Origin: Corallium rubrum
Lineage: Eukaryota; Cnidaria; Anthozoa; Scleralcyonacea; Coralliidae
NCBI GenBank assembly: GCA_964035015.1
Contig: OZ036000.1
Location: 2,741,599 to 2,805,598 of the forward strand
DNA length: 64,000 nt
Direction: 5' to 3'
This document shows, one piece after another, positions 49,604-60,457 of this stretch (positions within the stretch are counted from its first letter, which is position 1; each line of letters opens with the position of its first letter). Under the pieces are notes generated by a model. That model had not been told where the DNA came from. It searched no databases and saw only the letters and a list, made by a program, of their open reading frames with translations. The position numbers were made by a program, and so were the translations under genes.

Positions 49604-49618
49604 TCCAAGATGGCGGAA
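49604..49618 (+). promoter_or_regulatory. YY1-like element overlapping the RBM8A start
   Basis: TTCCAAGATGGCGGA surrounds the ATG at 49610. AAGATGGCGGC is the YY1 consensus often found just downstream of start sites. The HINT1 start has the same arrangement. Confidence 0.4.
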
Positions 49619-51160
49619 AAAGATGTTCTTGATGTAGAAGTCGATGATCGCGCTGATTTTACCGAAGATACTGGAGAAGGTAAGTAAACTAAGTCTGGTA
49701 TTGATAGAGCAGAGGATATCGTTGATGAAATGACATAGATAGAGACAGTTACCTGTGGAAAAACGCATTTTACTTCGATGGGAAGTACTGGCAAATTCAC
49801 TATAAACCCAGCCATTGTTGCCAATGTCAGTGGATAGATTGAGACCATAATTTAGTAATTTTGCACTGGAAAGTGGTGAAAAGGACTACTGTTACCATTA
49901 ACAGTAATGGAAATCCAAATTCTGTATACTAAATTTGGTATTTTATGCTCAGATCAAGCTCTGCAAAATTAAACCATGTTTTCATTATTTACAGAAGGAC
50001 TTCAGAAACTCAAGAAAGGTGTTACAAAAAGGAAAGGTAGAGGTTTCAAAGGTATGACATAAAAATTATTTAAAATTGAATACTTTACAGTTGGTTCCAG
50101 GTTAGTTTGGACAGAAATGTTTTGGAGTTCACAAGTTCATTTTAACTTTCACATTTGATTGGCCACTTGGTTGCTGTTAGCCAATGAACTTGCGAACTTT
50201 GGAGCAAAGTAGTTTTTTAACTAATTTTTAATGTTTTACCCAGATGATCAGAATCCTTCAACAAATGAGCCGTTTGAATCAATTGAAATGGACGATGCAA
50301 ATGAAACAGGCCCACAGAGATGTAAGTATGACATGAGTTCATGGTTTCTGCTAAAAATAATTGTGGTTGGTGAATTTTAAGTTCTAATTCTGATATTGGA
50401 CTGTGTTGGATAATAGCTGTTTTGTCTTGTAGCTGTTGAAGGTTGGATTTTATTTATTACAAATGTGCACGAAGAGGCCCAAGAAGATGACATTTACGAC
50501 TTGTTTGCTGAATATGGCGAGATAAAAAACTTACATGCAAATCTTGATCGACGTACTGGGTATATGAAGGTATATGTACACCCTTTGATTTTCCAAATCC
50601 CTTTTCTTGACAATAAAATAATATAAAATTTAAAATATATACTGGTAAATAAATTTTACAAAATTAACCCATTACTTCCCCTTGCTGAATGTTTTAGGGT
50701 TATTCTCTTGTGGAATATGAGACATTTAAGGAAGCGCAAGCTGCACTCGATGCTCTGAATAATGCACAACTGTTGGAGCAAAAAATATCAGTGGACTGGG
50801 CATTTGTCAGAGGTCCAACCAAAAAAACAAGGTAGAATATTTCAAGTTTTATAATAAGAAAATTAAATGATTGAGATTTTCTGAAGCTTTTGGGGCCAAT
50901 TTTCTTTGTTTTTAGTTAATGAATTATTAATGATCTTATATATATTGTATATATTATATATATTATATACTGTATATATATATACAATAAGTGGGCTTAC
51001 CTCAAATCTTGATGGTCGCTACTTTCAGTTTCATGCTGGATGCTTCAGGCGAGTGAAGATTTTCAATTCGGCACTGTCTCAAATAGGTTGAGTTGCTTAC
51101 GTCAATGCTAGTGGGTTGATGGTGTGCTTCTGGGCATGTGGGTTCATGGGTTGATGATGC

Positions 51161-51238
<78 letters not shown>

Positions 51239-51323
51239 GATAAAATAGATTATAAGCCTTTTAATCAAATATTACATAATTTTCATTAATTGTTTTTTAC
51301 CAAGGTCGAGTCACAGGAGGTAA
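49610..51323 (+). CDS. RBM8A: RBM8A (Y14), exon-junction-complex RNA-binding protein (6 exons, 164 aa)
   Basis: Exons: 49610-49679, 49995-50051, 50244-50321, 50433-50569, 50698-50831, 51305-51323 (TAA). Phases agree. The start [10 protein letters not shown]-like segment reads [18 protein letters not shown], followed by KRKGRGFK and one RRM. RNP2 is ILFITN (74-79) and RNP1 is KGYSLVEY (114-121), with [20 protein letters not shown] between. This is the Y14 arrangement. Y14 binds MAGOH and forms the core that marks exon junctions on spliced mRNA for export and nonsense-mediated decay. The last exon is only 19 nt and codes for RSSHRR with its split codon; without it the frame would stop three bases past the exon 5 donor. 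The tail is shorter than the human Arg/Ser tail. Confidence 0.93.
51163..51236. repeat. (TA)n microsatellite in RBM8A intron 5
   Basis: About 72 bp of TA, 68 bp upstream of the tiny last exon. Confidence 0.95.
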
Positions 51324-51640
51324 AATTACCTGGTATGGTAAAACAAGCCAAAACAAGATCGATCACTTACCTTTTTTTGAACAGTAATGTTCATTCTATG
51401 TTTCTTGTTTGCTTCTCACACTGGAATGCTGTAAAGTCTACCACAGTTGTTTATGAGCTAAGTCTTTTTTCATGGAGGGAAGCATACAACAAATATCTGA
51501 GATTTTCAAAAAAAGCCATTCATAATTTAGGCCATAACAACCAAATTGTAACATCAACTTTACCATGCCATCATGTCTACTATTTTGAATTTTTTTATTT
51601 TTAAAAAAATAAAAGCTGTTGATATATTAAATGGATATTT
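51324..51640 (+). other. RBM8A 3' untranslated region (inferred)
   Basis: AT-rich sequence following the stop with AATAAAAG at about 51608 as a candidate poly(A) signal. A 104-codon frame overlapping it has no domain features. Confidence 0.45.
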
Positions 51641-51837
51641 ACTTGTCAGTTTGTTTTTATATTGCATCAAATTGCTTGATGTAAAATAATTAGTTAGATT
51701 TTTAATTTATTTCAGTATAATGTAAATTAGACCTGATAATAAGCCCTGCGCTTATATTTTTCAAAAGACTTTTTTGGCTTATTTTCAAAAAGGATTCATT
51801 GCATTGGAAATTGGAATTAAAATTGATGTTCTGTATA

Positions 51838-51935
51838 ATAAACGAGCAGGAGTGTTTTATCAGATATAAAGACTCGAGGCGAAGCCAAGTGTTTTTATAT
51901 CTGATAAAACACGAACTGCGAGTTTATTATATGGC
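51838..51935. repeat. Palindrome with CGAGGCGAAGCC centre
   Basis: TGTTTTATCAGATATAAA and its complement around ACTCGAGGCGAAGCCAAGT, the same centre as the palindrome at 31475-31635. Confidence 0.75.
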
Positions 51936-52441
51936 TTCAAAAACGAACCACTTGGTAAGTTGATTGGCAGAGTTAGTTTGAAAAATAACCTTGTCTAAGC
52001 CAAGAAAATCAAAGCTAAAGTTTATGTAAATCAGGAGAAATCTTTATCACGTATAAAGATACGATACGGTCATGATTTTCTTTTGTGTTTTCCTCATGAA
52101 TTGTTAATGAGTTTTGGAATAAGCTTTGAGAAACGTGTGCGTGTGTTTCTCTCAACGCCAAACATGTATAATTTTCAAGTGATTATCTTTGATAATAGCA
52201 AAGATATATAATTCAACAGTCTGATCGAGCTTTGTAAACTAACGTCAAGATGTTTAATTTACATTTCAAACAAACTGAAATATCTCAACAACAACGAAGC
52301 AAGGAAACGAAAATCTACAAAAGACGTTACTCTATCATTTTAAGTGTTCTTTCAAATAAGACAGAGGTACTTTAATGATTTTGAGAAATCTGAATTCTAA
52401 TTGTCAAGGTAATGGAATAATAATTTTAATTGTCAAGATAA

Positions 52442-55400
52442 TTATTCAAGATAATGGACACCGGGTAATATGCACAACATTTCAAAAAGAAGAGTTGCTG
52501 CTGTTAGTGCTGTTGTACCTTGTGGGTCATATGGTGGTGAAACCTAAAAAAAATATTGAAAAACTGGATAAAAATTATATAAGAATTGGGCAAACTGAAC
52601 GATAAAAAGGCACACTTTGAATTAAAACAATATCTAACCACCACAATTAATATATTCCCCATCCAGTGGACAAAAATGTAATGGCTCGACTAGAGCCTAT
52701 AGTTTAACCTACTCCATGCGTTTTCAGATCGATTCATTTTCATTTTAGTGAAAACGTAGCAAACGTTTTTTGCGTGCACACGACAACGCGGCGTTGTTGA
52801 AAGTCTTCGTTTTCAAACTCTCAACTTTCAAATGCGTTTTTGAAAGTCTTCGTTTTCAAACTCGCAACTTTCAAATGCGTTTTTGAAAGTCTTCGTTTTC
52901 AAACTCTCAACTTTCAGATGCGTTTTTGAAAGTCTTCGTTTTCGGTGAAAACAGAGACTTTCGAAGACGGTGACTCGGCGTTTACATGCGAGCCGAAAAC
53001 GAATAAAAAAGTCTCCATTTATCCACGAAAACGCGTATAAACGTGTGCTAGACTTCCCAAGAACGGGACTTTAAAATTCTCCTGTATGCATGGGTTGAAA
53101 TGAAATGGCTGAAGATTCACATAAGTATTTCAATTCTATAAACACAAACCTCTAGTCCTAACTACATTTATTACAATTATATTACTTGATTTTAGTTGAT
53201 TTATTGCAACATATTGGTACTTCACCCAGACACAAAATTTGGTCATTTCAACTTTGATTGACCCACCTCAACGACATCTCCTCCAACCACATTGAGTCCT
53301 TTACATCCACGGATAATTTCTAAACCCTGGATACTTGTCAGGCCTCCAATTTCAGGTGTACCTGCGAGAAAACTACGATTTAACGGCATATCAACCCGAA
53401 ATACAGTTTGCAAACAGTTTGGAAGTGGGAATAATTGTTGTGGGACAGCGAACAAAGGTGGAGAATGATAATTACCGGTGCTAGACTCATTTTTTTCCAT
53501 TCCAGAATGATGAAATCTTGTACTGCATTCACATGATTTGGAAGAAAAATTCAATACTCATTCACCCATTCCTATCTGAACCGACCAAAAACGTTTTATT
53601 ATTTTTGTACGTATCTACTGCGCATGCGAGTAGTGTATCTACTGCGCATGCGAGTAGTGTATTTACTGCGCATGCGAGTATAGATACTATGTCGGTATGC
53701 AAGGTTTTCCGATGTTGGTTAAATAACAATAGAATATTCTTCGAGACCAATCAAATTTCAGAATGTTTCTCCGACTACATCCCGAGACAGTCCGACGAGT
53801 AGATACATGTACGGCCAAGCGTGCCTATTTTTTTACTCTGTCTGACATCAGACACTTTAACCTGTCAAAGGGAGAACCCTAGGCAGTTAATACCTTACAA
53901 ATATTAAAAGAATCATTTCAGCAGAACTGACCTGTTCCTGGTGCCACAGATGGGTCAAGTACATCAATGTCAAAACTAATATACACTGGACCAACTCCCA
54001 TTTGTTCTCTTACTTCAGCCATAAGAGGCACCAATGACTTGTGCCAACACTCCTTGGAACGCACCACACGAAAACCCTAGTCGAACAGCAATTGACACTG
54101 TAAATATTAGTCATCAACTATTTATGAAGAAAATCCAAAAGAAAATTTAAACAGGTGTTGTAAATCGGATGAAAAATTGTCCTGATTTTCGGCTGCTGTA
54201 TAAAATGCTGTTACAGCTCTGCCGCTCCTATGTATATGCATATATACCTGTTCTTTAGCAAAGTTATAATCATCGTGACCAAATAAACTACCACGAAGAC
54301 CAATTTGAGCAACTCGTTTACAATCGAGTAAATCTTCTTCAACTGCCCTGAAAAATGGTGTACCATGTGCAAGTTTTTCACCAAGCGACGTGTCTAGAGT
54401 GTCTGAGTGTGCATCAAGATGAATTAAACCAATTTTACCATATTTCTCCTGCAAGAGAAAAACCGGTTGTGAAAGGTGCTCGTCGTGATTGGTGTTGTCT
54501 TGAGAAAGACTGGTGGTTAGTACTAGTGGCTGATCATTCCAGCAACACTCATCCGACTCCTGTTGCTTCAATGCTACCTTCGAGTGGACATTTTGCATTT
54601 TGAAGCCTGAAGACGAGTCTTCAGAATTTGTATTCTGCCTAACGTCAGACGATTTGATTCAGCACAGGGAGAGGTCCAGGCATCGAAGCGTTAAGGTTAG
54701 AATTGTGGATGGGGTAGGGGTTAGTGTTTGATTTTTGGTTGGAATTAGAAGCCGAAATCTTAAGAAAACAATGTTTAGTCTGTGTCTACTCAGACCCCGT
54801 TTGCACGATGCCGGTACAATTTGAAAACGGAACAAAATCATGCCGTTTAGGCCTTGCGTTTACACGATACCGGCACAAAAATGACATGAAAACGGCACAA
54901 AATGAAGACGGGTTCCTTGACGGCATGAAATGAAAACGGAACACTAACCGGTATCGTGTTATTAAAGGCTAGTTTCCACTCAGGAAAATCTTCCGGCCGC
55001 AGGACAGGAATGGACAGGAAAGTTTCCTTTGTGTTAAAGCATAGTTAATAGAAAATATACATGGTTTGGAAACCCGGCAAACTTCAAAGCGGTTAACAAT
55101 CAAGCTACGATTCATCTTGAAAGGTACACGAAGGTGCCAAATCCTTTGTTTTAGGTTTATTAATATTTAAACAGTACGGTTGAGTGATTGAAGCCAAACG
55201 TTGCTATTGGATGATTGCTTCATTATACAGAAAACACAATATGTTCAGTAACCATGAAAGTGCAAAAATTTCCATAAACCTGAACAAAAACATAAAACAA
55301 TGACTTTTGTGAGCTTCCAAACCATGTATATTTTCTATTAACTATGGTTAAAGTCATTAGTTCCGACCGAGAGCTCACAAGACAAAGAAAACTTTCCTGT

Positions 55401-58400
55401 CCGTTCCGGTCCTGCAGAAAATTTGCCTGAGTGGAAACTAGCCTAAACGCCCTGCATGCCGTAACAGTTTGATGACGGTAATGACGATATATACGACCAC
55501 AGTATTCGTAAAATTACTCTGATGAAGGACTCCACTCGAAACGTCAGTTTTACGTTACTAAAAATCTCAGCTGACTGAGCTTAACATCTTTTCACTTTGC
55601 TCTAAGATCCCGTTTACACGATACCGGCACAAAAATAACATGAAATGTTATATGCTGTATTTGCCTATACCGGCATGACTTTGTTCCGTTTTCAAATTGT
55701 ACTGGCATCGTGTATAAAGCCTAGTTCTCATATGTCGTCGACGGTCGCCGATTTGTGATTTAGATGCATGTTAAAACGGTAAAAAAGAAAAGTAATAAAG
55801 AACAATGTAGAAAGCAGTGCTTTTCTGCATTGTTCGTTATTACTTAACATGCATCTGAATCATGGATCGGCGACGGTCGGCGACATTTGAGAACTATAGG
55901 CTTAAAGGACATTGGCAATAAAAAATAAGTTTGTCTCATTTGAAAGAACCCGTCAAATGATATAAGATGACCTTTTACAATTTGTCCGTATCTGTTTTGG
56001 TTTTGGAAATATTTCGACCAAAGGCAGCGTGCTGTCCGCCATCTTGTTGTAATATTGGGTCTAATTAACTAGGAAATGGTGACGTCACAACCAGGGTAAA
56101 CCTGATGAAACTACTCCGTGGGTGACCAGATTTCCACGGAAGGCTTTTCAAATGTTGTGGGTCAATTTAAAATGGAAATAGCGCAACAAAAAATCGAGTT
56201 TCTAGCAAAATAAAAGGTTGGCAAGATAAAAATTGCACTTTACCCTGGTTATGTCGTCACATGCATAATTTTGCATATCGAAAATAATTCCAAGATGGGG
56301 GACATCACGCTGTCTTTAGTCAATACCAAAACAGATACGGACAAATTGTAAAAGGTCTTCTTATACCATTTGACGAGTTCTTTCAAATGAGACAAACTTA
56401 TTTTTTATTGCCAATGTCCTTTAAATGGGGTCTAAAACACTGCCTACGCGCAGCACTTTACTTTTTGACATTTTAAAAGCTTTCGTGTATGTTTAGACAG
56501 AATGCATTGTGCAGTGGGAACGCTCCTGTGTAATATGGTATTACAATAAATTGCCATTCACCTTAAAAGCTTGCAAGTTTGGATATGTGATGACATGATC
56601 ACCTCCCATAAATAATGGTTTGCAGCCATTTTGAATGATCTCACTTGTATCTTGTTTAATTCTTTTGCATGTATTTAATACATTATAAGGGATGACTGGA
56701 ATATCACCAACATCAGCAACGTTTAATGTTTTAAATGGCGATGCACCCGTTGCCCCATTCACTGCCCTCAACATCACTGATTCACAGCGGATTTGTCTTG
56801 GTCCGAGTCTAACAAAAATGACAAAATTAAATTAGGTCGACTAAACCTTTTGAAGTTACATTTTCTTCTGAAGGGGTTATCATCTAACTTAGCAAAAGTA
56901 AAGAAAAATATGAATTTCGAGGTAATCTCTCTCCGATAGTTCGCGATAGTACTTCTGTTTCCATTTTTAAACATAAACTTTATATTCACTACTCTTCTAA
57001 GTTAGACTCCAATTTCGATGTTAATAGACTGCGCACCTGGAAAAGCTTCTGTTCTAAATGTCGTTCTTTCAATCCAAGTTGTGGCTCTTAAATCTTTATG
57101 TAATTTGTGTATTAGTTTGGGGTTTTTTATCGTGTGTTTACTTCACGTTTATTATGTAATTTTTTTGTTGGGTTGGTCTTCACATGGGACTCGTGTCCTG
57201 TTGATCATTCCTTCAATCATGTTCAAGTATTGCACTCTTTATTTACTGTATATTTGCATTCTTGCATGGTTGTAAAGTTAATAAATTAAAGCAAGCTGCT
57301 ACATAGACATTTACAAGACCTTGACTTGGTGCTTTGTTTACTTGTTTTAGGTGTTGTTCAATATCGTGCATAATGAAATTAAGAAACCAAAGTTTTTGTA
57401 GACCAGAGCTGCTACAGTGGTCTGACCACAGAATAGTAGATACACCAGGGGTCTGACTCTTGTGAAAGTACTAGCTCCCTATTTGGCTCAGTTATAGAAT
57501 ACCCCGCCACTTGTACTAGATAGATCATTCAGGTGCTACCGTGTCAGGTAATCGTAATTTTCCATCCACAAACTTCCCCGATTTGTGATTAGGGTTAGGG
57601 TTCATGGTTCCATTGTGTGGGGGTCAGGTAATCGTAATTTTCCATAGTGGCCGAGTTGGTTCGATTTTAGAAAGTGGCGTGGTATTCTATAATCGCTCCA
57701 AATATTCTATGATCTGGTGTCTAAGTGTCGCTTAATTGTACATTTTCGTATAAAATTGTTGAGAAGCTATTGTGAACTGTTGGGAAACTTAAAGCTGTGA
57801 ATATGTTGAAAGCATTGAAATTAAATATACCTGTTGAAACTACAATACTGAGTATTGTTGTACTGTCTTATTTAAAATACTAGCAGAATCACAAAATATT
57901 AGTGATGTGCATTACATTTGAATGCCAACTACAGCATATTTATGACAGGTAAAATGTTGTTTTGGAACACAATGTTGATTATCTGGGGTGAGTTGTATGA
58001 AGCCTGGATAGCTTATCTAGTTGAAGTAGATAAGTCCTAGCTAAAGAATCATGCTTTGAACAACCTAATATAAAATTTTATCCACTGAATAGTTGTGTAT
58101 CTGATAGTGCTGTTCAGTGGATAAAAGTTAAATAATTTGGGACGTTTAAAGCACGATATCTTAGAGTGGTTCTCTAGCTAGGATTTATCCACCAGATAAG
58201 CTATCCGGGCTTCATACAACAATCTGAATTTTACAAGTTCACTTCACGTGAAACTTGGGGGCATTTTCTAAAATGCCAATATATGTTACAGTATGTTTTG
58301 GAAACAGCCAGTAAAGACGTATGTATAGGATGTGCCATGTTTAAATTAGCAATCACATGTATAAAATACCTATCATTTTTTTGTGACTCACTGTGTGCTT

Positions 58401-60149
58401 TTCACACATTTTCATGCTTCTTAAGTCTATACTGTATCTCATAGCCGGCGGTAGTCACATGTACGTATTGCGTACCTAGTTTTATATATGGTGAATAAAT
58501 ACGAGTTTTTCCCCTTCGATTTATAGTTCACAGTGCCACTGAAATATGTTAATCGCGGTCGCCAACGATTAATGTATTTGTTTTTCTATTTTTGAAACCA
58601 CGCGCCAGACCCGAAAACCGAGGTCTATTTCAACGCTTTGAAACATTAGCTGAACGATGTTTAATTAAATACAATCAATAAAAAACGAAACTTGAATATC
58701 TGTTTAACTAACAAATTGGAAATTCGGCATGTACGTGACACCCCCTGAAGGCGCCTTGTTTTCATTCAGTGCTTTTTATCGCGCGATCGACATTTTGTGA
58801 TCGCTTTCTTTTGTCTTGTGGGCTCTCGACTGGATCCGTTCCACCCGAGGGCTCATGAGACAAAGAAAGGGATCGCAAGAAGTCGCTCGCTCGACAAAAA
58901 AAGTTGAATGGAAATCCGCCTTAAGCCGGTTTTCCACTAGGCGTTTTTTTTCGCGCGAAGCGACTTTCTTTTGTTCGAATTCAATAGATTTCTGATTAGT
59001 TCCAGCTCAGAGCTTATGAGACAAAAGAAAAAGTCGCTTCGCGCGAAAAAAGTCGCCTAGTGGAAAACCGGCTTTAAGCCTAGTTTACACGGGCAATTTT
59101 TCTTTGGCAATTTTCAACTTGACAAGTTTTATTTGCCCGTGTGTATGAGGAAACATGGCAAGTTTTTCCTTGACAAGTCTCCCTTTTGAAAAGCTGGCAT
59201 GCCAGCTTTTGAACAAGGAGACTTGTCAAGGAAAAACTTGTCAAGAAAAAATTGCTCGTGTAAACTAGGTTGCTTATAACGGGAAACAACATGGCAAGGC
59301 TGTCAACAGAGTATGTGTGCCGTTTATATTGGTTCGCCTCTTTTCATACACCTCCATTTTTTGCGAAGTCCAATTTCGCAGACGTCTGAGTGCATATGGC
59401 TATCAGACTTATTCCACGTTATTCGATAGTTTTGGTGTCAAAATAATGAAAGAGAACGTTCGAAAGCCAGCACGCGGCGGAAGTGCATTAGAATTTCATT
59501 TACATTTTGTCAGTATGAGAGGCGAGCCAGCCCGGTAAGCGGGATAACCCGGTAAGCGAGATCTCACTGTGTGGTTATTTTCCTGTTAAAAATTCCTCTG
59601 CGTTTATATGGCCAAGCGGGCTAGCCCGGTTAGCGAGATCTCACTTGAAAGAGGCGAGATCTCGGTAAGCGGGATGGAAATTTCCCATGTAAACAGTCGC
59701 CAACTGGGCTGGCCCGCTTACCGGGACTTCGTTCATATAAACGCAAGCCAGAAATCATCCCGCTTACCGAGCTATCCCGGTAAGCGGGCTGGCTCACCTC
59801 CACATAAACAGCCCCGTATATATGGTTGACAACATTATTTATAAAAAAATAATTAATTACTGGATAAAGGAACGAGTTAATAGGTCTATAATACTCACCT
59901 AGCTCCCGAACGATTGCTTGCTCCAGCATCAAAAGGAATTCCTACAAAGCAAGCATCTAGTCCTTGCGTGCCTTCTTGAATTGGTAACCTCATCATACTA
60001 GCGATGCCTCCACTCCGAGGCATTTCATTGCCACTCAATGGCTGATTCTTGTCACCACCATAAACAACACTTGATCTTGTAAAACATCGACGCAAAATCG
60101 TACAATTCACAGTTCGTAAGAACGACAACCTGGTCGTAATAAAAGCCAT
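52442..60149 (-). CDS. AGMAT: Agmatinase-like ureohydrolase, complete copy 1 (6 exons, 346 aa)
   Basis: Exons, 5' to 3': 59899-60149 (ATG), 56562-56808, 54248-54448, 53932-54076, 53267-53361, 52442-52543 (TAA). They total 1041 nt, in phase. The N-terminus [14 protein letters not shown] ... LRR is basic and hydroxylated without acids, as in a mitochondrial presequence. Manganese-site motifs: GGDH (152-155), DAHSD (178-182), SFDIDVLDP (267-275, ligands Asp269 and Asp271). [17 protein letters not shown] and [13 protein letters not shown] are typical of agmatinase/SpeB. The family hydrolyses agmatine to putrescine and urea, but some animal AGMAT proteins act on other guanidino acids, so the substrate is not certain. 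Introns 1 and 2 (3.1 and 2.1 kb) are filled with fold-back MITEs. A tandem paralog lies directly upstream. Confidence 0.93.
52790..52935. repeat. About 42-bp tandem repeat, agmatinase copy 1 intron 5
   Basis: Three to four copies of TTGAAAGTCTTCGTTTTCAA plus CTCTCAACTTTCAAATGCG. The paralogous intron has the same array at 60826-61015 with about five copies. Confidence 0.8.
53618..53692. repeat. 24-bp minisatellite, 3 copies (copy 1 intron 4)
   Basis: Unit TCTACTGCGCATGCGAGTAG, plus TGTA. Its core TGCGCATGCG resembles the NRF1 site. The paralogous intron has about 26 copies at 62148-62775. Confidence 0.9.
54966..55444. mobile_element. Fold-back MITE, family B, split by a nested MITE
   Basis: Halves 54966-55039 and 55347-55444 join to the same structure as 39527-39677. 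The left flank is TAA; the right flank is AAA. It lies in agmatinase intron 2. Confidence 0.8.
55040..55346. mobile_element. MITE, CATAGTYAAT family, copy 3 (nested)
   Basis: 307 bp, flanked by perfect GTTAAAG at 55033-55039 and 55347-55353. The empty-site sequence is known from the uninterrupted family B copy, confirming the 7-bp duplication. Confidence 0.88.
55507..55554 (+). ncRNA. Hammerhead ribozyme
   Basis: Stem I 5' strand CGTAAA and ACT (55507-55518), CTGATGA 55519-55525, weak stem II 55526-55537, GAAA 55538-55541, CGTC 55542-55545, then AGTTTTACG 55546-55554 pairing with the 5' strand. Stem I has nine pairs with a small bulge. Stem II has only two or three pairs, so activity is doubtful. 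Only one arm is present here. Confidence 0.6.
55718..55902. mobile_element. Fold-back MITE with TAA target duplication
   Basis: 185 bp, ends AGCCTAGTTCTCATATGTCG / complement-like AACTATAGGCT, flanked by TAA at 55715-55717 and 55903-55905. The interior AGATGCATGTTAA is mirrored. Confidence 0.78.
55906..56420. mobile_element. Fold-back element with TTAA flanks
   Basis: 515 bp, ends AGGACATTGGCAATAAAAAA / complement, arms over 100 bp, flanked by TTAA at 55902-55905 and 56421-56424. TTAA duplications are typical of piggyBac and Kolobok-type elements. It directly abuts the preceding MITE. Confidence 0.75.
56816..57085 (+). pseudogene. LINE 3'-end remnant
   Basis: The frame near 56920-57070 reads [19 protein letters not shown], a pattern that closes many CR1/L2-type reverse-transcriptase polyproteins. 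Upstream [15 protein letters not shown] is in another frame. It is truncated and decayed, in agmatinase intron 1. Confidence 0.5.
57492..57691. mobile_element. MITE with TTATAGAATACC ends
   Basis: 200 bp, ends TTATAGAATACCCCGCCACT / complement. The interior has a 23-bp direct repeat containing GGTAATCGTAATTTTCC and the telomere-like word TTAGGGTTAGGG. Confidence 0.7.
57992..58220. mobile_element. Fold-back MITE with GTTGTATGAAGCC ends
   Basis: 229 bp, ends GTTGTATGAAGCCTGGATAG / complement, with inner TTATCCACTGAA mirrored at the centre. Confidence 0.72.
58749..58922. mobile_element. Degenerate fold-back MITE
   Basis: GCGATCGACATTTTGTGATC and TTTCTTTGTC-type words mirror across GGATCCGTTCC. 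The ends are less clear than in the neighbours. Confidence 0.5.
58924..59073. mobile_element. Fold-back MITE with TTA target duplication
   Basis: 150 bp, ends AGCCGGTTTTCCACTAGGCG / complement, flanked by TTA at 58921-58923 and 59074-59076; inner TTCGCGCGAAGCGACTT mirrored. Confidence 0.82.
59077..59271. mobile_element. Fold-back MITE abutting the previous element
   Basis: Ends AGCCTAGTTTACACGGGCAA / complement; inner GACTTGTCAAGGAAAAACTT mirrored; centre AAAGCTGGCATGCCAGCTTT. Confidence 0.75.
59519..59803. mobile_element. Fold-back MITE rich in CCCGGTAAGCGGG
   Basis: GGCGAGCCAGCCCGGTAAGC on the left mirrors GGGCTGGCTCACCTCC on the right; CCGGTAAGCG-type words recur at least seven times in both orientations. 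It lies in agmatinase copy 1 intron 1. Confidence 0.7.
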
Positions 60150-60457
60150 GAGGGCATACACTTGCAATTATTTCACTACCGACACAGGTATACGTATGAT
60201 TTATTCACCGAGGATGAAGCTAAAGGTTGAATAAACACATATCCCCAAGGGGCCTCAAAGTAATTTATTTTTTTTCAATTAAATAATTATTTTTCACATG
60301 GTTGACAGGATTTCATTGGTTGAGAGACCACATGATCTAACATATTTCACAAATCGAGATTCTGGTCGGCTATACACATTGCTATACATAGCCCGGCAAA
60401 GGGACTGCATGAGTTAACAAGTGGACCGTCAAGAATAATGTATGTACTGCTGCTTCC

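Noticed and set aside
51290-51604. 104-codon ORF downstream of RBM8A
   Set aside because: It overlaps the last RBM8A exon in another frame, is AT-driven in composition and has no domain features; it is most likely 3' UTR.
57585-57600. Telomere-like TTAGGGTTAGGG
   Set aside because: Only two units inside a MITE; too short to mean a telomere or interstitial telomeric array.
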